DNA from: Peribacillus sp. FSL H8-0477
Lineage (GTDB): Bacteria > Bacillota > Bacilli > Bacillales > DSM-1321
Assembly (NCBI RefSeq): GCF_038002765.1
Contig: NZ_JBBODE010000001.1
Coordinates: 1,984,001-2,048,000 of the forward strand
Direction of reading: 5' to 3'
Length of the DNA: 64,000 nt
The position numbers and the translations under genes are program-made. Below are positions 9,769 through 19,860 of the stretch, piece by piece (the stretch's first letter is position 1; each line of letters begins with the position of its first letter). The notes below the pieces were generated by a model. That model did no database searches. It saw nothing but the letters and a program-made list of their open reading frames with translations, and was not told where the DNA came from.

Positions 9769-12700
9769 TTATTTCAAGTTCACATGTAAGGTATATGGAT
9801 TGATCGACGCATTCCCTTTCACATCACGTACTTTAATGTAGTAGGTGCCTTTGGTAAGATTCAATGAAAGAAGCTCAGGATCTGCGAGCGCATATTGATC
9901 TGACTTAGCAACTCGTTTTCCATTTTTATATACTTCAATCACACCATCTATCTCATCACCAGCAGCAAACTTAATAGTCGCTGTTTCTTTTTTACCAGCT
10001 TTAAATACATACCAATCTTCATCACCTTCACCGACACCTGCATTAAGGTAGCCCTTAGCCGAATATGATTTGGTTTTTGCTTTCTTCAAATTCAGCGGTT
10101 TAGATGGTGTATTATTCTTTACCTTTGACCCAGCATCTTCATCATTTTGATTGACTGGAACTGCTGTGAATTTATACGGCCAAAGCGAAATTCCTGAGCT
10201 TGAATCAACCAAGCCTTGGATGGCAATAAAGTATTTTTTCTCTTTTTCTGCTTTAAATGAACCATAATTTACTCCAGATTCAATAATGTTCATAAACACT
10301 ATCGTTTTATCCGCTTCCTCGGGATCTAGTTTATGGTTGCCATTGGTATCTTCCGTGATCTGTATAAATGCGTATATTGGCTGCAGCAATTCAGTTGGAT
10401 ACTCTTTTAAAGAGTTTGGCATTTTTTGACGTTCAAACTTGGCGCTGTATATGGCCGTCTTATTTGGCACTAAATAGAAGGTATCTACATCATTTGCAAA
10501 TCCAAAGTTCCCTTCTGCCACGCCGGAATCCGGCAGATTCTTTGCATCTTCTGGTTTATCATTATCCTCATATTGATCCTGTGTACTTTTCACTGCTAAC
10601 TTGGATGTAATTTTGTATGGATCGAAGTTAGTCGTACCGCCTGCTGCCAGATAATAGGTCTTCCCAGCTTTCAAGCCTGCAAAAAATGTATCTGTTAATT
10701 CCATATCCCAACTGTAATAGTCCATGTTACTCGCAACAGAACTTAAATATTTCACCGTTTTATTCGTTTCTTCATCAATGAATTCAGCAACTTCTGCTAT
10801 CTGTACATATGGAAGATCTCTTTTCGGACTCGGAATATCAAATTGATAGATTCCATTTTCTTCAGGAACGAACGTATACCAATCCTGATCACTATCACTT
10901 TGAATATACCCTTCCGCACTTTCACCGATTTGGTATGGACGAGCACTTGCATCAATGCCGGCAATCATATCCTCCTCAGTTACTTCTTCTTCCTCTCCAC
11001 CTAATGAATACCCATCTTCATCTTCAGGCATTAGTTTGCTTTCCATCTTAACTGTATAGGGAAGCATGGACTGACCTGCTTCCATTTCTCCATATTCTAC
11101 GAAGGAAAAGTCATCTTCCCCGTAGGAATATTCATAGGACATTTTTTTACTCGTAACGCTCACATAGTATTCCTTTTCTGGCTCAGACATGAAGTACAGT
11201 GATTCACCTTCACTAACTCCACCATTATTACTCATATAGAGTGCTGGAATGGCTTCCTCTTCCCCATCTACAGGAGCAGGGTTCTCACTTGGAATATCTT
11301 GCACGGGAGCTGGTGCTTCTCCCGATTCTGTCTCCTCTGGAGGCGGGAACAACTGCTCTTTTTCATAAACATTTAACGCAATGTTTATACCAGGTATTCC
11401 TGAAACATCTATTTTCATAAGTCTAGCTTCATCTGCCTTGACATGGAAAAAGTCTTCATCACCTTTTTCTCCAGTTAAATATGCAGGTGTTGATGTAAAC
11501 GGGAGCGCTGCAACTTCTACTGGTGTTTCAAGACTTGACTCATCTTCCGGTAATTCTTGATATTTGGCAACCTTCAGTTCATAATTGGCACCCTTTTTTG
11601 TGGAATCATCGAAGCTTCCATTGCTATCTTTGACACCAATCGCTACTTCTCCAGTAAACGGTGCCTGTATTAACTTAGCTTCCGTTTTTCCTTCTCTCTC
11701 ATTATTGACGTCAATTATTTGCGGCTTTTCTTCACCATAAAAGTGAACCATCATCTTATAATCATATTGAGCTTGTCCAAGAAGAGATGTTTGAATATAG
11801 TCGCCTTTCTTCACAGAAAATTTAATCCACTTTTGTTCAAATGGTTTAGTAATCGATTCTTTAATCGAAATAGGCTGATCTGCATTCAGTGATGTTGCCT
11901 TTTCAAGTATCTCTTTTTGTCCCCAGTTTTCTTTAACGAAGGCTGGCAGTTTCTTAATATTGTAGTTTAAAGCGGCCACAGGATTGACCTGACCATTTCC
12001 GTACTTAATATCAAATCCTGAGTCACCCATATCTGTAGCCGTCTGCTCCAGTATGTATTCAACCTGTGCTGGAGTAAGGCTGGGATGCTTCGATAGAAGT
12101 AAGGATGCAGCACCTGCTACCACTGGTGTGGCCATTGATGTTCCACTCAATCTAGCAAAAGTGGATTTCTTCGCTGCATCATAAAATGGTGCATAAATAT
12201 CCTCACCAGGAGCAACTAGATCTACTGAAGCCCCGTACGTTGAATAATAGCTTAATTTCTTACTACTATTAGTAGATCCAACGCTGATAACTCCCTCAAA
12301 TGCAGCCGGATAACTCGCATAATCATCGCCGTCATTCCCAGATGCTGCGACCACAACAATCCCTTTTTCGATGGCCTTCTTGACAGCCTCTTCAAGCACT
12401 AACGACGGGTAACCGCCGCCTAGACTCATATTAATGACCTGCGCACCTTTTTCGATGGCATATAAAATCCCCTGAGCAATTGTATAGTCTGAACTATAGT
12501 ACTGACCATCAAATACATCAATTGAAAGCAAGTTCACATTCGGATTCATTCCATAGCCGCCAATGCCATTATCTTTCTTAGCAGCGATAATTCCGGCCAC
12601 ATGTGTCCCATGGAAATCTGGAGCAGCTGGATTCATGGGATTCGCTGCATTATAGCTCGGAAGTAATGAACCTTTTAGTTCAGGGTGATTACGATCGATT

Positions 12701-13200
12701 CCTTGGTCAATCACTGCAACGGTGACTTTATTTTTTCCTGCAAGCTTTTGTGCTTCATCAACATTCAGCATCGATAACGCATATTGTTGATCCACTTTAG
12801 GATCGTTTGCTGCCAATGTCTTGAAAGTCGGACTCATATTAACCGTAGTCACTTTATTATTTTTTTGATAACTTTTCATTGCAGTTTCGAGGTTTTTCTT
12901 ATTCTTTACTTTCACAACTATGTACTTCAACTCTTTTATTTGTTGAATAACAGTCGTTCCTGCACGCTGATGATCGGCAGCAGTCAGTGGTGTTCTATAT
13001 TTGATGACAAGCGTGTTGTCACTGAACTTCTTCTCCGTATCTTGATTTTTTGCCTTACCTGTTGACGCCTGTAGACTCTTAAATGACTTTCCAGTTGGAA
13101 GACTTACGTGTGCTTCCGCATGATTGAAAGATAGCACCGGTGTAATGGCTACAGTTAGACTGATACCAAGTGCTGCTATCTTTTTAGAAATAGGTTTCAT
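9769..13200 (-). CDS. Large secreted S8 protease with PPC domains
   Basis: Subtilase of about 1143 aa. A signal peptide ends near SFNHAEA. A propeptide region (about 60-120) precedes the catalytic domain (about 135-400), with Asp in AVIDQGID, His in FHGTHVAG, Asn in AASGND and Ser in GTSMATP. The remaining about 740 residues are acidic and built from several bacterial pre-peptidase C-terminal (PPC) type beta-sandwich units; the last ends YYIKVRDVKGNASINPYTLHV. A proline/glutamate-rich linker (about 650-690) separates them. The start is ATG 13200, six bases after AGGGGG. It is divergent from a 5'-nucleotidase gene. A role in surface protein turnover is inferred; specificity is unknown. Confidence 0.93.
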   Translation of the reverse strand: MKPISKKIAALGISLTVAITPVLSFNHAEAHVSLPTGKSFKSLQASTGKAKNQDTEKKFSDNTLVIKYRTPLTAADHQRAGTTVIQQIKELKYIVVKVKNKKNLETAMKSYQKNNKVTTVNMSPTFKTLAANDPKVDQQYALSMLNVDEAQKLAGKNKVTVAVIDQGIDRNHPELKGSLLPSYNAANPMNPAAPDFHGTHVAGIIAAKKDNGIGGYGMNPNVNLLSIDVFDGQYYSSDYTIAQGILYAIEKGAQVINMSLGGGYPSLVLEEAVKKAIEKGIVVVAASGNDGDDYASYPAAFEGVISVGSTNSSKKLSYYSTYGASVDLVAPGEDIYAPFYDAAKKSTFARLSGTSMATPVVAGAASLLLSKHPSLTPAQVEYILEQTATDMGDSGFDIKYGNGQVNPVAALNYNIKKLPAFVKENWGQKEILEKATSLNADQPISIKESITKPFEQKWIKFSVKKGDYIQTSLLGQAQYDYKMMVHFYGEEKPQIIDVNNEREGKTEAKLIQAPFTGEVAIGVKDSNGSFDDSTKKGANYELKVAKYQELPEDESSLETPVEVAALPFTSTPAYLTGEKGDEDFFHVKADEARLMKIDVSGIPGINIALNVYEKEQLFPPPEETESGEAPAPVQDIPSENPAPVDGEEEAIPALYMSNNGGVSEGESLYFMSEPEKEYYVSVTSKKMSYEYSYGEDDFSFVEYGEMEAGQSMLPYTVKMESKLMPEDEDGYSLGGEEEEVTEEDMIAGIDASARPYQIGESAEGYIQSDSDQDWYTFVPEENGIYQFDIPSPKRDLPYVQIAEVAEFIDEETNKTVKYLSSVASNMDYYSWDMELTDTFFAGLKAGKTYYLAAGGTTNFDPYKITSKLAVKSTQDQYEDNDKPEDAKNLPDSGVAEGNFGFANDVDTFYLVPNKTAIYSAKFERQKMPNSLKEYPTELLQPIYAFIQITEDTNGNHKLDPEEADKTIVFMNIIESGVNYGSFKAEKEKKYFIAIQGLVDSSSGISLWPYKFTAVPVNQNDEDAGSKVKNNTPSKPLNLKKAKTKSYSAKGYLNAGVGEGDEDWYVFKAGKKETATIKFAAGDEIDGVIEVYKNGKRVAKSDQYALADPELLSLNLTKGTYYIKVRDVKGNASINPYTLHVNLK

Positions 13201-13411
13201 TATATTCCCCCTCATATATTACTAGATATATCATAACCGAAAATACCATTAATGGAAATATTTTCTTTTTATATTTAATAGACTTTAAATCAACAAATTT
13301 TCTTTATTTTTACTATTTTTCAACAAATTTCTTCCTTATTATTTAATAGAAATATATACTATTGAGGGAATCTTTTAAAAAATCTACTAATAGAAAGAAT
13401 GGTGTTCATTT

Positions 13412-16000
13412 TTGAAGAATCATATCGTGACACGTATTGGGAAAGTAACCGCTTCCGCCATGTTAGTCAGCAGCTTAGTCCTGCCTCTTGGCACAACAAC
13501 GATTCACAATGTCGAAGCTGCCTCAGCTAACGTTAAGGTACAAATTCTTAGCGTAAATGATTTTCACGGTCAACTCGACAAGTCAAGCAAGGTTGGCAAT
13601 GATACAGTCGGCACCGCTGCTTATCTAGCTGCTCATTTAAAGAAACATGAAGCTGCAAACCCTAACAACACCATCAAAATTCACGCTGGTGATGCCGTTG
13701 GTGCAAGCAGACCGGTTTCAGCCCTGCTGCAGGACGAGCCTACGATTGAAATGTTTAATAAGCTTAAATTTGATATTGGAACACTTGGAAACCATGAATT
13801 TGATGAAGGCGTAGAGGAAATGAAACGGCTCATCAATGGCGGAGAGCATGCTAATACAAAACACCATGGTTCATTTGAAGGTGCACAATTCCCTTATATT
13901 TCTGCTAATGTCGTAGATTCAAAAACAAAACAACCCATTCTAGATCCATACATCATTAAAGAATCGGGCGGAGAAAAAATCGGATTTATCGGTATCACCC
14001 TTGCTGGTACGCCATCGATCGTTACGCCAAGTGGTGTCGCAGGTGTTGATTTTACCGACGAAGTAACCGCTATCAATAAATATACGACTGAACTAAAAGA
14101 GCAAGGCATCAAAGCCATTGTCGTAATTGCACATAACCCAGGCACATCCAATACAGATGGGACAAATCCTGATGGGGAAGCCATTAATTTTGCCAATACA
14201 GTGGATGATGAAGTAGATGTTATTTTTGCCGCGCACAATCATAGGTACCTGAACGCAACTGTTGACAACAAGCTGCTGGTACAAGCGTATTCAAGCGGAA
14301 CTGCATTGGCTGATGTCGATTTAGAAATTGATCCTGCCACCCATGATATCGTCAAAAAAGAGGCAGTCATTGCTAATACCACTTGGGCTGGGATCGAACC
14401 TGATCAAGAGATTGATGCGCTAGTAAAGAAATATAAAGAAGAGACAGATAAAATTACGGAAGAAATCGTTGGTGAAGCTGCAGTTAACTTAACCAAGGAT
14501 CAAAATGAGGATGGAGAATCTATCTTAGGAAATGTCATTGCCGATAGCATGCGTGCGGAAATGAAAACGGATTTCGGTTTCATGAATCCAGGCGGCATCA
14601 GAGCAAGCATTGACAAAGGCCCGATTAATTGGGGTAATGTTTTTACTGTAGAACCTTTTGGTAATGATCTTGTTTCTCTAAATATAACTGGAGAGCAAGT
14701 AAGAACCCTATTGAATCAGCAATGGACAGAAACAAAAACAAATATTCTTCAGTTATCCGGACTGAACTATACGTGGAGTGCCGAACTTCCGATTGGTAAA
14801 CGCGTCCTAGATATCACTCTTCCAAACGGTGACAAAATTGACCCTGCCAAAACCTATTCAGCAACCGTCAACAACTTTATGGCTGAAGGCGGCGACAACT
14901 ATACGATTCTGCGTGATGGTACCAATAAAGTAACGGGTCCTGTTGATTTCGATGCCTTATTAACCTATGTCAAAGCAAATTCTCCACTAAAAGGCAGTAT
15001 TGAAGGACGAATTAAAAAGGTAACCAAAACAACGATTGAACCAGCGATTGTCAATCCAATCAGTGATAAAGATTCAGTTATTGAAGGAAAAACAGAAAGC
15101 GGTGCAGCAATCGTTGCTGCCGTAAACAATAAAGAAATTGGCAAAGCGACGGCAGATGCAGCTGGTTTATTCAAGATCCAGATTAAACCGCAAGCAGCAG
15201 GAACTGTTATCACCGTAACGGCGACTGACAGTGCCCAACGTTCAAGTGAAACCACACTTACCGTTACAGACCTTACTGCCCCGGCAGCTCCTACCGTTCA
15301 TGCTGTAAGTGATGCTGCGAAGATGGTAACTGGTAAAGCGGAAGCGAATTCCACTGTCAGCGTTAAGATCGGCAAGAAAGCGTACACAGCTAAAGCTGAT
15401 ACAAAAGGGAATTTCAGTATTACAATTCCTAGCCAAAAAGCAGCTACGCGTTTAGACATATCAGCGGTTGATGCAGCAGGAAATGTCAGTAAAGTTGTAA
15501 AAGTTACAGTCATCGATAAAACAGCACCAGCAACACCTAGTCAGTTGAAAGCTACTCCTGGTACTGTAACGGGGAAAACAGAAGCCCGTTCAACCGTTTA
15601 TGTAAAAGCAGGCAGTAAACTAGTTGGGAAAGCTACTGCAAGTAAATCGGGTACATTTAAAGTGAAAATTAAGAAACAAAAAGTCGGCAAGAATCTTTCC
15701 GTCTATTCAGTAGACAAAGCTGGTAATAAGAGCGTGGCAAAGAAAATCACCATCAAGACAGCAGCACCGGCCGTCACTAAAGTTAAAGCAAATGCTAAAA
15801 AAGTCACTGGCAAAGCAGAAGTAAATTCCACCGTATATGTAAAAGCGGGTAATAAGACGCTTGGACATGCGAAAGCATCTAAAAACGGCAAATTCACCGT
15901 AGTCATCAAAAAACAAAAAGCAGGTACAGCTCTGACTGTCTACTCAAAAGATAAAAAAGGCAGCACAAGCTATTCCACAACTCTTATCGTGTCCAAATAA
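13412..16000 (+). CDS. Secreted 5'-nucleotidase with C-terminal Ig-like repeats
   Basis: UshA/5'-nucleotidase family enzyme that dephosphorylates extracellular nucleotides. A signal peptide (about 35 residues) is followed by a metallophosphoesterase domain (VNDFHGQ, GNHEFDEG, AAHNHRY metal-binding motifs; about 40-320) and the 5'-nucleotidase C-terminal domain (about 350-520; MNPGGIR and GGDNYTI substrate motifs). Four Ig-like repeats of about 80 residues follow, each with the pattern V-T-G-K-A/T-E-x-x-S-T-V-x-V, typical of surface adhesin stalks. The TTG start at 13412 is the best candidate but its ribosome binding site is weak. No S-layer anchor is present, unlike the paralogue at 32105-34441. 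Confidence 0.92.
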   Translation: MKNHIVTRIGKVTASAMLVSSLVLPLGTTTIHNVEAASANVKVQILSVNDFHGQLDKSSKVGNDTVGTAAYLAAHLKKHEAANPNNTIKIHAGDAVGASRPVSALLQDEPTIEMFNKLKFDIGTLGNHEFDEGVEEMKRLINGGEHANTKHHGSFEGAQFPYISANVVDSKTKQPILDPYIIKESGGEKIGFIGITLAGTPSIVTPSGVAGVDFTDEVTAINKYTTELKEQGIKAIVVIAHNPGTSNTDGTNPDGEAINFANTVDDEVDVIFAAHNHRYLNATVDNKLLVQAYSSGTALADVDLEIDPATHDIVKKEAVIANTTWAGIEPDQEIDALVKKYKEETDKITEEIVGEAAVNLTKDQNEDGESILGNVIADSMRAEMKTDFGFMNPGGIRASIDKGPINWGNVFTVEPFGNDLVSLNITGEQVRTLLNQQWTETKTNILQLSGLNYTWSAELPIGKRVLDITLPNGDKIDPAKTYSATVNNFMAEGGDNYTILRDGTNKVTGPVDFDALLTYVKANSPLKGSIEGRIKKVTKTTIEPAIVNPISDKDSVIEGKTESGAAIVAAVNNKEIGKATADAAGLFKIQIKPQAAGTVITVTATDSAQRSSETTLTVTDLTAPAAPTVHAVSDAAKMVTGKAEANSTVSVKIGKKAYTAKADTKGNFSITIPSQKAATRLDISAVDAAGNVSKVVKVTVIDKTAPATPSQLKATPGTVTGKTEARSTVYVKAGSKLVGKATASKSGTFKVKIKKQKVGKNLSVYSVDKAGNKSVAKKITIKTAAPAVTKVKANAKKVTGKAEVNSTVYVKAGNKTLGHAKASKNGKFTVVIKKQKAGTALTVYSKDKKGSTSYSTTLIVSK

Positions 16001-16014
16001 ATGAATTGACGTAA

Positions 16015-16045
16015 GGCTGCCGAGACATTCCTCGGCAGCCTTTTT
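16015..16045 (+). terminator. Terminator of the 5'-nucleotidase gene
   Basis: GGCTGCCGAG/CTCGGCAGCC perfect 10-bp stem followed by five T. Confidence 0.92.
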
Positions 16046-16105
16046 CTTATTTTAATTTTTTTGTGAAGTTTGGCAAATAATACAGTGGATGAAGGGAGGA
16101 ATTTG

Positions 16106-17500
16106 ATGAGGAATTTCATCTTAATTCTACTGATTGGCGTTTTGATCGTACGACCAGCGACTGCTGAAGCCTCACCCCCCGCAGAAAGCACCTACCCGAA
16201 AAATGTTATTCTCTTAATCGGAGACGGCATGGGGCTTGGGCAAATGGAAATTGCTCGTCAATTCGAGTATGGCCGTAAAGGCGTGCTGCATCTTGAAAAG
16301 CTTGAACAAACGGCCCTCATGCGAACGTATTCAGCCAATCGGCATGTAACCGATTCAGCGGCTGGGGGTACCGCGCTCGCTACTGGCGTCAAGACGAATA
16401 ATGAAATGATAGGAGTTGACGCAAATGGCAAACCTGTCGACAGTGTTCTTGATGCATTTAAAGCTGCTGGTAAAAAAACAGGTCTCATCTCGACTAATAT
16501 GGTGGTGGACGCGACACCTGCCGCTTTCGGAGCAAGCGTGACTAACCGCTGGACTGGATTTGCTGATATTGCCAAGCAACTTCTGCAAAATAAGGTAGAT
16601 GTTATTCTTGGAGGCGGTGCATTATATTTCAGTCCTGAAAAACAAGACGGAGTTAATTTGCTGAAATCCTTTCAAGCTAACGGCTACTCGATTGCGAACA
16701 ATGCAGTCGAACTGACTGCCGCTCCCAATACCGGACGCCTTCTTGGTTTATTTCATCCCGATTACATGAACTTTAAACAAGACAAAGAAGAATACCATTC
16801 TAAGGAACCGACTTTAGCCGAGATGACAAAGAAGGCGCTGCAGGTCTTAAGTAAAGACGAAAAAGGCTTCTTTTTAATGTCTGAAGGTGCTCGAATTGAC
16901 CAGGCCTCACATGCCTCGGATATGGCTGGTATCTGGAAAGAAACCATTGAGTTTGATAACACAGTTAAGCTCGTTACAGAATGGGCTAAGAAACGTGGAG
17001 ACACACTTGTTGTCGTCCTGGCTGATCACGAAACAATGGGCATTTCAGCAACAGAACCATTGAACATCAACGCCTATAAAAAAATAAAGGTGTCTCCCTA
17101 TTACATGGCATCCCAATTAACGTGGGGACCTAATCAATCCATCGATCCCAAAACTGTAAAAGCTGTTTTCAAAACCTATGCCCATCTAAATCTGTCCGAT
17201 CAAGAATGTTCTCAATTTATCAAAACCATTCAAAACACTACCCATGGGGTATACCCCAAAAACAAAGTACAATGGGAAATCGGCAGCCTCATCGCAAAGC
17301 ATTTCGATGCGGGCGTCCTTACTTCATCCATCCGCAGTAAAAGCACAGCCGGTGGACACACCGCCAACATGATTCCCGTATTTGCAACAGGACCTGGCAG
17401 CCAGTCCTTCCATGGCGTCATCGACAATACCGACATCTCCCGAATCATCACCAAAGCAGCAAAGATACCATTTACTCCTGGCCAACATCAGCCCTCCTAA
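16106..17500 (+). CDS. Alkaline phosphatase
   Basis: Secreted phosphomonoesterase of the alkaline phosphatase superfamily. The nucleophile Ser lies in TDSAAGGTA; metal ligands lie in IGDGMG, EGARIDQASHASD, LADHETMG and GGHTAN. A signal peptide (about 18 residues) begins at ATG 16106, where GAAGGGAGG precedes at ideal spacing; the earlier TTG at 16070 lacks one. The gene is 105 bp after the 5'-nucleotidase gene but is separated from it by a strong terminator. The two enzymes would act in series on nucleotides to give phosphate. No clear PhoP box was recognised upstream. Confidence 0.94.
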   Translation: MRNFILILLIGVLIVRPATAEASPPAESTYPKNVILLIGDGMGLGQMEIARQFEYGRKGVLHLEKLEQTALMRTYSANRHVTDSAAGGTALATGVKTNNEMIGVDANGKPVDSVLDAFKAAGKKTGLISTNMVVDATPAAFGASVTNRWTGFADIAKQLLQNKVDVILGGGALYFSPEKQDGVNLLKSFQANGYSIANNAVELTAAPNTGRLLGLFHPDYMNFKQDKEEYHSKEPTLAEMTKKALQVLSKDEKGFFLMSEGARIDQASHASDMAGIWKETIEFDNTVKLVTEWAKKRGDTLVVVLADHETMGISATEPLNINAYKKIKVSPYYMASQLTWGPNQSIDPKTVKAVFKTYAHLNLSDQECSQFIKTIQNTTHGVYPKNKVQWEIGSLIAKHFDAGVLTSSIRSKSTAGGHTANMIPVFATGPGSQSFHGVIDNTDISRIITKAAKIPFTPGQHQPS

Positions 17501-17517
17501 GGAGGGCTGATGTTTTT
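17486..17517 (+). terminator. Terminator with the stop codon in its loop
   Basis: CATCAGCCCTCC/GGAGGGCTGATG perfect 12-bp stem followed by five T. The three loop bases are the TAA stop codon of the phosphatase gene, so the last codons form the left arm. Confidence 0.92.
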
Positions 17518-17519
17518 AT

Positions 17520-18560
17520 GAGAAAACACGCTGAAATAAGTTGGTTGCTTGGCAATATGGTCTGAAAAAATGGCTGAACGGATGGTCTTGTAAAAATGTG
17601 TATCCTGCTCTTTTTCATTTGATTTTTAAAGTCTTTTCGTATTTATAGATCCTCTTTGGACAAAACACGTTGAAATAGATTGGTTACTTAGCAGCTAGCT
17701 GCCCAATTCTATTGGATGGAGCTAAAATGGTGACTCATTCGGCCCAAAACTCAATTTATTCGGCCCATTTGAACAAACATTCGTCCCAAACTCCTTAACA
17801 TTCAGCCCAAACTGCTAGAGATTCATCCCTCGTGATATCTCCGATTGAACGGCTTGTGAAAATGTGTATCCTGCTCTTTTTCATTTGTTTTTCTAAGCCT
17901 TTTCGTATTTATAGACACATTTTTGAGAAAACACGTTGAAATACGTTGGTTGGTTGCTTGGAAGCTAGCTGCCAGAATCTATTGGATGGAGCTAATATGG
18001 CGACTCATTCGGCCCAAAACCCGATTTATTCGGCCCATATGAACAAACATTCGGCCCAAACTTCTAGAGATTCGTCCCTCGCGATGTCTCCGATTGAATG
18101 GTTTTGTGAAAATGTGTATCCTGCTCTTCTTCATTTAATTTTCTAAGCTTTTTCGTATTTTATAGACTCTTTTTGGACTAAACACGTTGAAATAAATTGG
18201 TTGTTTAGCAGCTAGCTGCCCAATTCTATTGGATGGAGCTAATATGGTAACTCATTCGGCCCAAAACCCGATTTATTCGGCCCATTTGAACAAACATTCG
18301 GCCCAAACTCCTTAACATTCAGCCTAAACTGCTAGAGATTCGTCCCTCGCGATATCTCCGATTGAACGGTCTTGTGAAAATGTGTATCCTGCTCTTTTTG
18401 ATTTGATTTTCTAAGCCTTTTCGTATTTATAGACTCTTTTTTGGAAAAACCCGTTGAATAGGTAGGTTGCTTGGCAGCCGCCCGCCCGAATCTATTGGAT
18501 GGGGCGAGTATGATGACTCATTCTGCTTTAACTCGAGTACATCCTTCCCTAACTGCCGCT
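17520..18560. repeat. Nested tandem repeat (247-270 bp units with 21-bp sub-repeats)
   Basis: Three near-complete units and two partial ones. The marker ATTGGATGG recurs at 17711, 17981, 18228 and 18494 (steps of 270, 247 and 266). The marker AATGTGTATCCTGCTCTT recurs at 17595, 17861, 18111 and 18379. Within each unit a 21-bp period starting ATTCGGCCCA repeats two to four times (from about 17738, 18006 and 18253). Copies differ by point changes and by loss of one 21-bp step. No convincing promoter or ribosome binding site is seen; the ORFs that cross it are a consequence of the 21-bp (7-codon) period. Confidence 0.9.
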
Positions 18561-18689
18561 AGATTCTTAGCCAAAGTCATATATACGAAACTATCTATCT
18601 ATTTATATGGTAAAAATTATGATATTCATTTACAATTAAAGTTAGATTATAGTTATTTTCCCTCATTTAATTAGTTAGGTTGTGAGTGT

Positions 18690-19805
18690 GTGATACGAAA
18701 GAAAATTATGTTGGTTGTTTGCGTACTGTTTGGAGTTGGATTATTTGTTTTTAGCTTGCCATCTTCAACGGCAGCTGCTTCAGACCCTTTATATACCTTG
18801 CTTTATAAAGGTTTAAAAGAGTATCAAACAAAGATATCACTTGGAAAGTATGGAGCCGATACGGAAAAAGTGGCGGATACATATGAACGAGTAATAAATG
18901 ATCATCCAGAAATTTTTTATACGAAACATCAATTTATCTACAACGCACAAGCCTTTTATCCACAATACGTAGGTTCAAAAAAACAAATAGAAAAAATGAA
19001 AATTGCCCTTAACAAAAAGGCTGATGCTGCGGTTAAGATAGCGAAGACCAAAAAGACGCAAACCGAGCGCGTCATCTATCTTCACGATTATCTCGTTAAT
19101 TCAACCGAATATGATACCGAAAACTACCTTAAGGATACACTTCCAGAGTCTTCTTTTACTGCGTATGGAGCATTAATGAAGGGAACGGCTGTCTGTGATG
19201 GCTATGCAAAAGCCTTAAAGCTGCTGCTCAATAAAGCGGGCATATGGGCAGTCCGGGTCACAGGTGAAGGAAAAGGTGAATCTCATGCCTGGAATCTCGT
19301 TAAAGTCGATGGAAAGTACTTTTATGTTGATGCTACTTGGAATGATCCTGTTGCAAACGACAAATCACCCATCCTTGCTTATAACTACCTGCTCGTCCCT
19401 GAATCTGTGCTTGCAAAAGATCATACTTGGAATAAAAAAGGGCTGCCAAAAGCCAGCAGTACGAAATTTAACTATTTATACACCCTGGAGGATTTTGCTC
19501 GTTATCAATCATACGTCTATTACGTAAACGAGAAGGATGCCAAGCTATTCCGGATGAATCTTAATGGCAGTGGAAAGAAACAAATCGCAAGAACGAGTTC
19601 TTCTGCTATCTATTCACTAAAAGCCGTTGGAGACACGTTATATTTCATTAATATAACAGACAGTCAACGTCTTTATAAAATGAAACTTACGGGTAAAAAT
19701 GAATGGAGAGTGATAAAAAAATCAGTCTCTCAACTATCGATCAAAGGCAAATACCTCTACTTTCTCAATAATCAGACCAAAAAAACAGAGAAAATCAAAA
19801 TATAG
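18690..19805 (+). CDS. Secreted transglutaminase-like protein
   Basis: A signal peptide (about 30 residues) is followed by a transglutaminase-core (papain-like) domain, about residues 60-270. The catalytic triad is seen as Cys in TAVCDGYAK, His in ESHAWN and Asp in YVDATW. The last about 100 residues resemble a DUF5050-type beta-propeller fragment (repeats of YVYYVN / TLYFIN / YLYFLN). The family includes wall-associated cysteine proteases and cross-linking enzymes; which activity applies is not known. The GTG start at 18690 follows a modest AGGTTGTGAG site. It lies downstream of the tandem repeat block and has its own terminator. Confidence 0.85.
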   Translation: MIRKKIMLVVCVLFGVGLFVFSLPSSTAAASDPLYTLLYKGLKEYQTKISLGKYGADTEKVADTYERVINDHPEIFYTKHQFIYNAQAFYPQYVGSKKQIEKMKIALNKKADAAVKIAKTKKTQTERVIYLHDYLVNSTEYDTENYLKDTLPESSFTAYGALMKGTAVCDGYAKALKLLLNKAGIWAVRVTGEGKGESHAWNLVKVDGKYFYVDATWNDPVANDKSPILAYNYLLVPESVLAKDHTWNKKGLPKASSTKFNYLYTLEDFARYQSYVYYVNEKDAKLFRMNLNGSGKKQIARTSSSAIYSLKAVGDTLYFINITDSQRLYKMKLTGKNEWRVIKKSVSQLSIKGKYLYFLNNQTKKTEKIKI

Positions 19806-19811
19806 CTAAAA

Positions 19812-19840
19812 GGTGTCGAGAATTCCTCGACACCCTTTTA
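19812..19840. terminator. Terminator between convergent genes
   Basis: GGTGTCGAG/CTCGACACC stem with a 5-nt loop and flanking T/A tracts. It may work in both directions. Confidence 0.88.
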
Positions 19841-19860
19841 CGTTATAACTAACCTTCAAC

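Noticed and set aside
14965..15913. Several 60-96-aa minus ORFs inside the Ig-repeat part of the 5'-nucleotidase gene
   Set aside because: Antisense shadows of repeated coding sequence with no ribosome binding sites.
17520..18560. CRISPR array
   Set aside because: Units are 21 bp nested in about 260 bp, there are no unique spacers of constant length, and no cas genes occur in the window.
17946..18674. Short + strand ORFs (HSAQ-rich) inside the tandem repeat region
   Set aside because: They arise from the 21-bp repeat, lack ribosome binding sites, and the frame is not kept from unit to unit.
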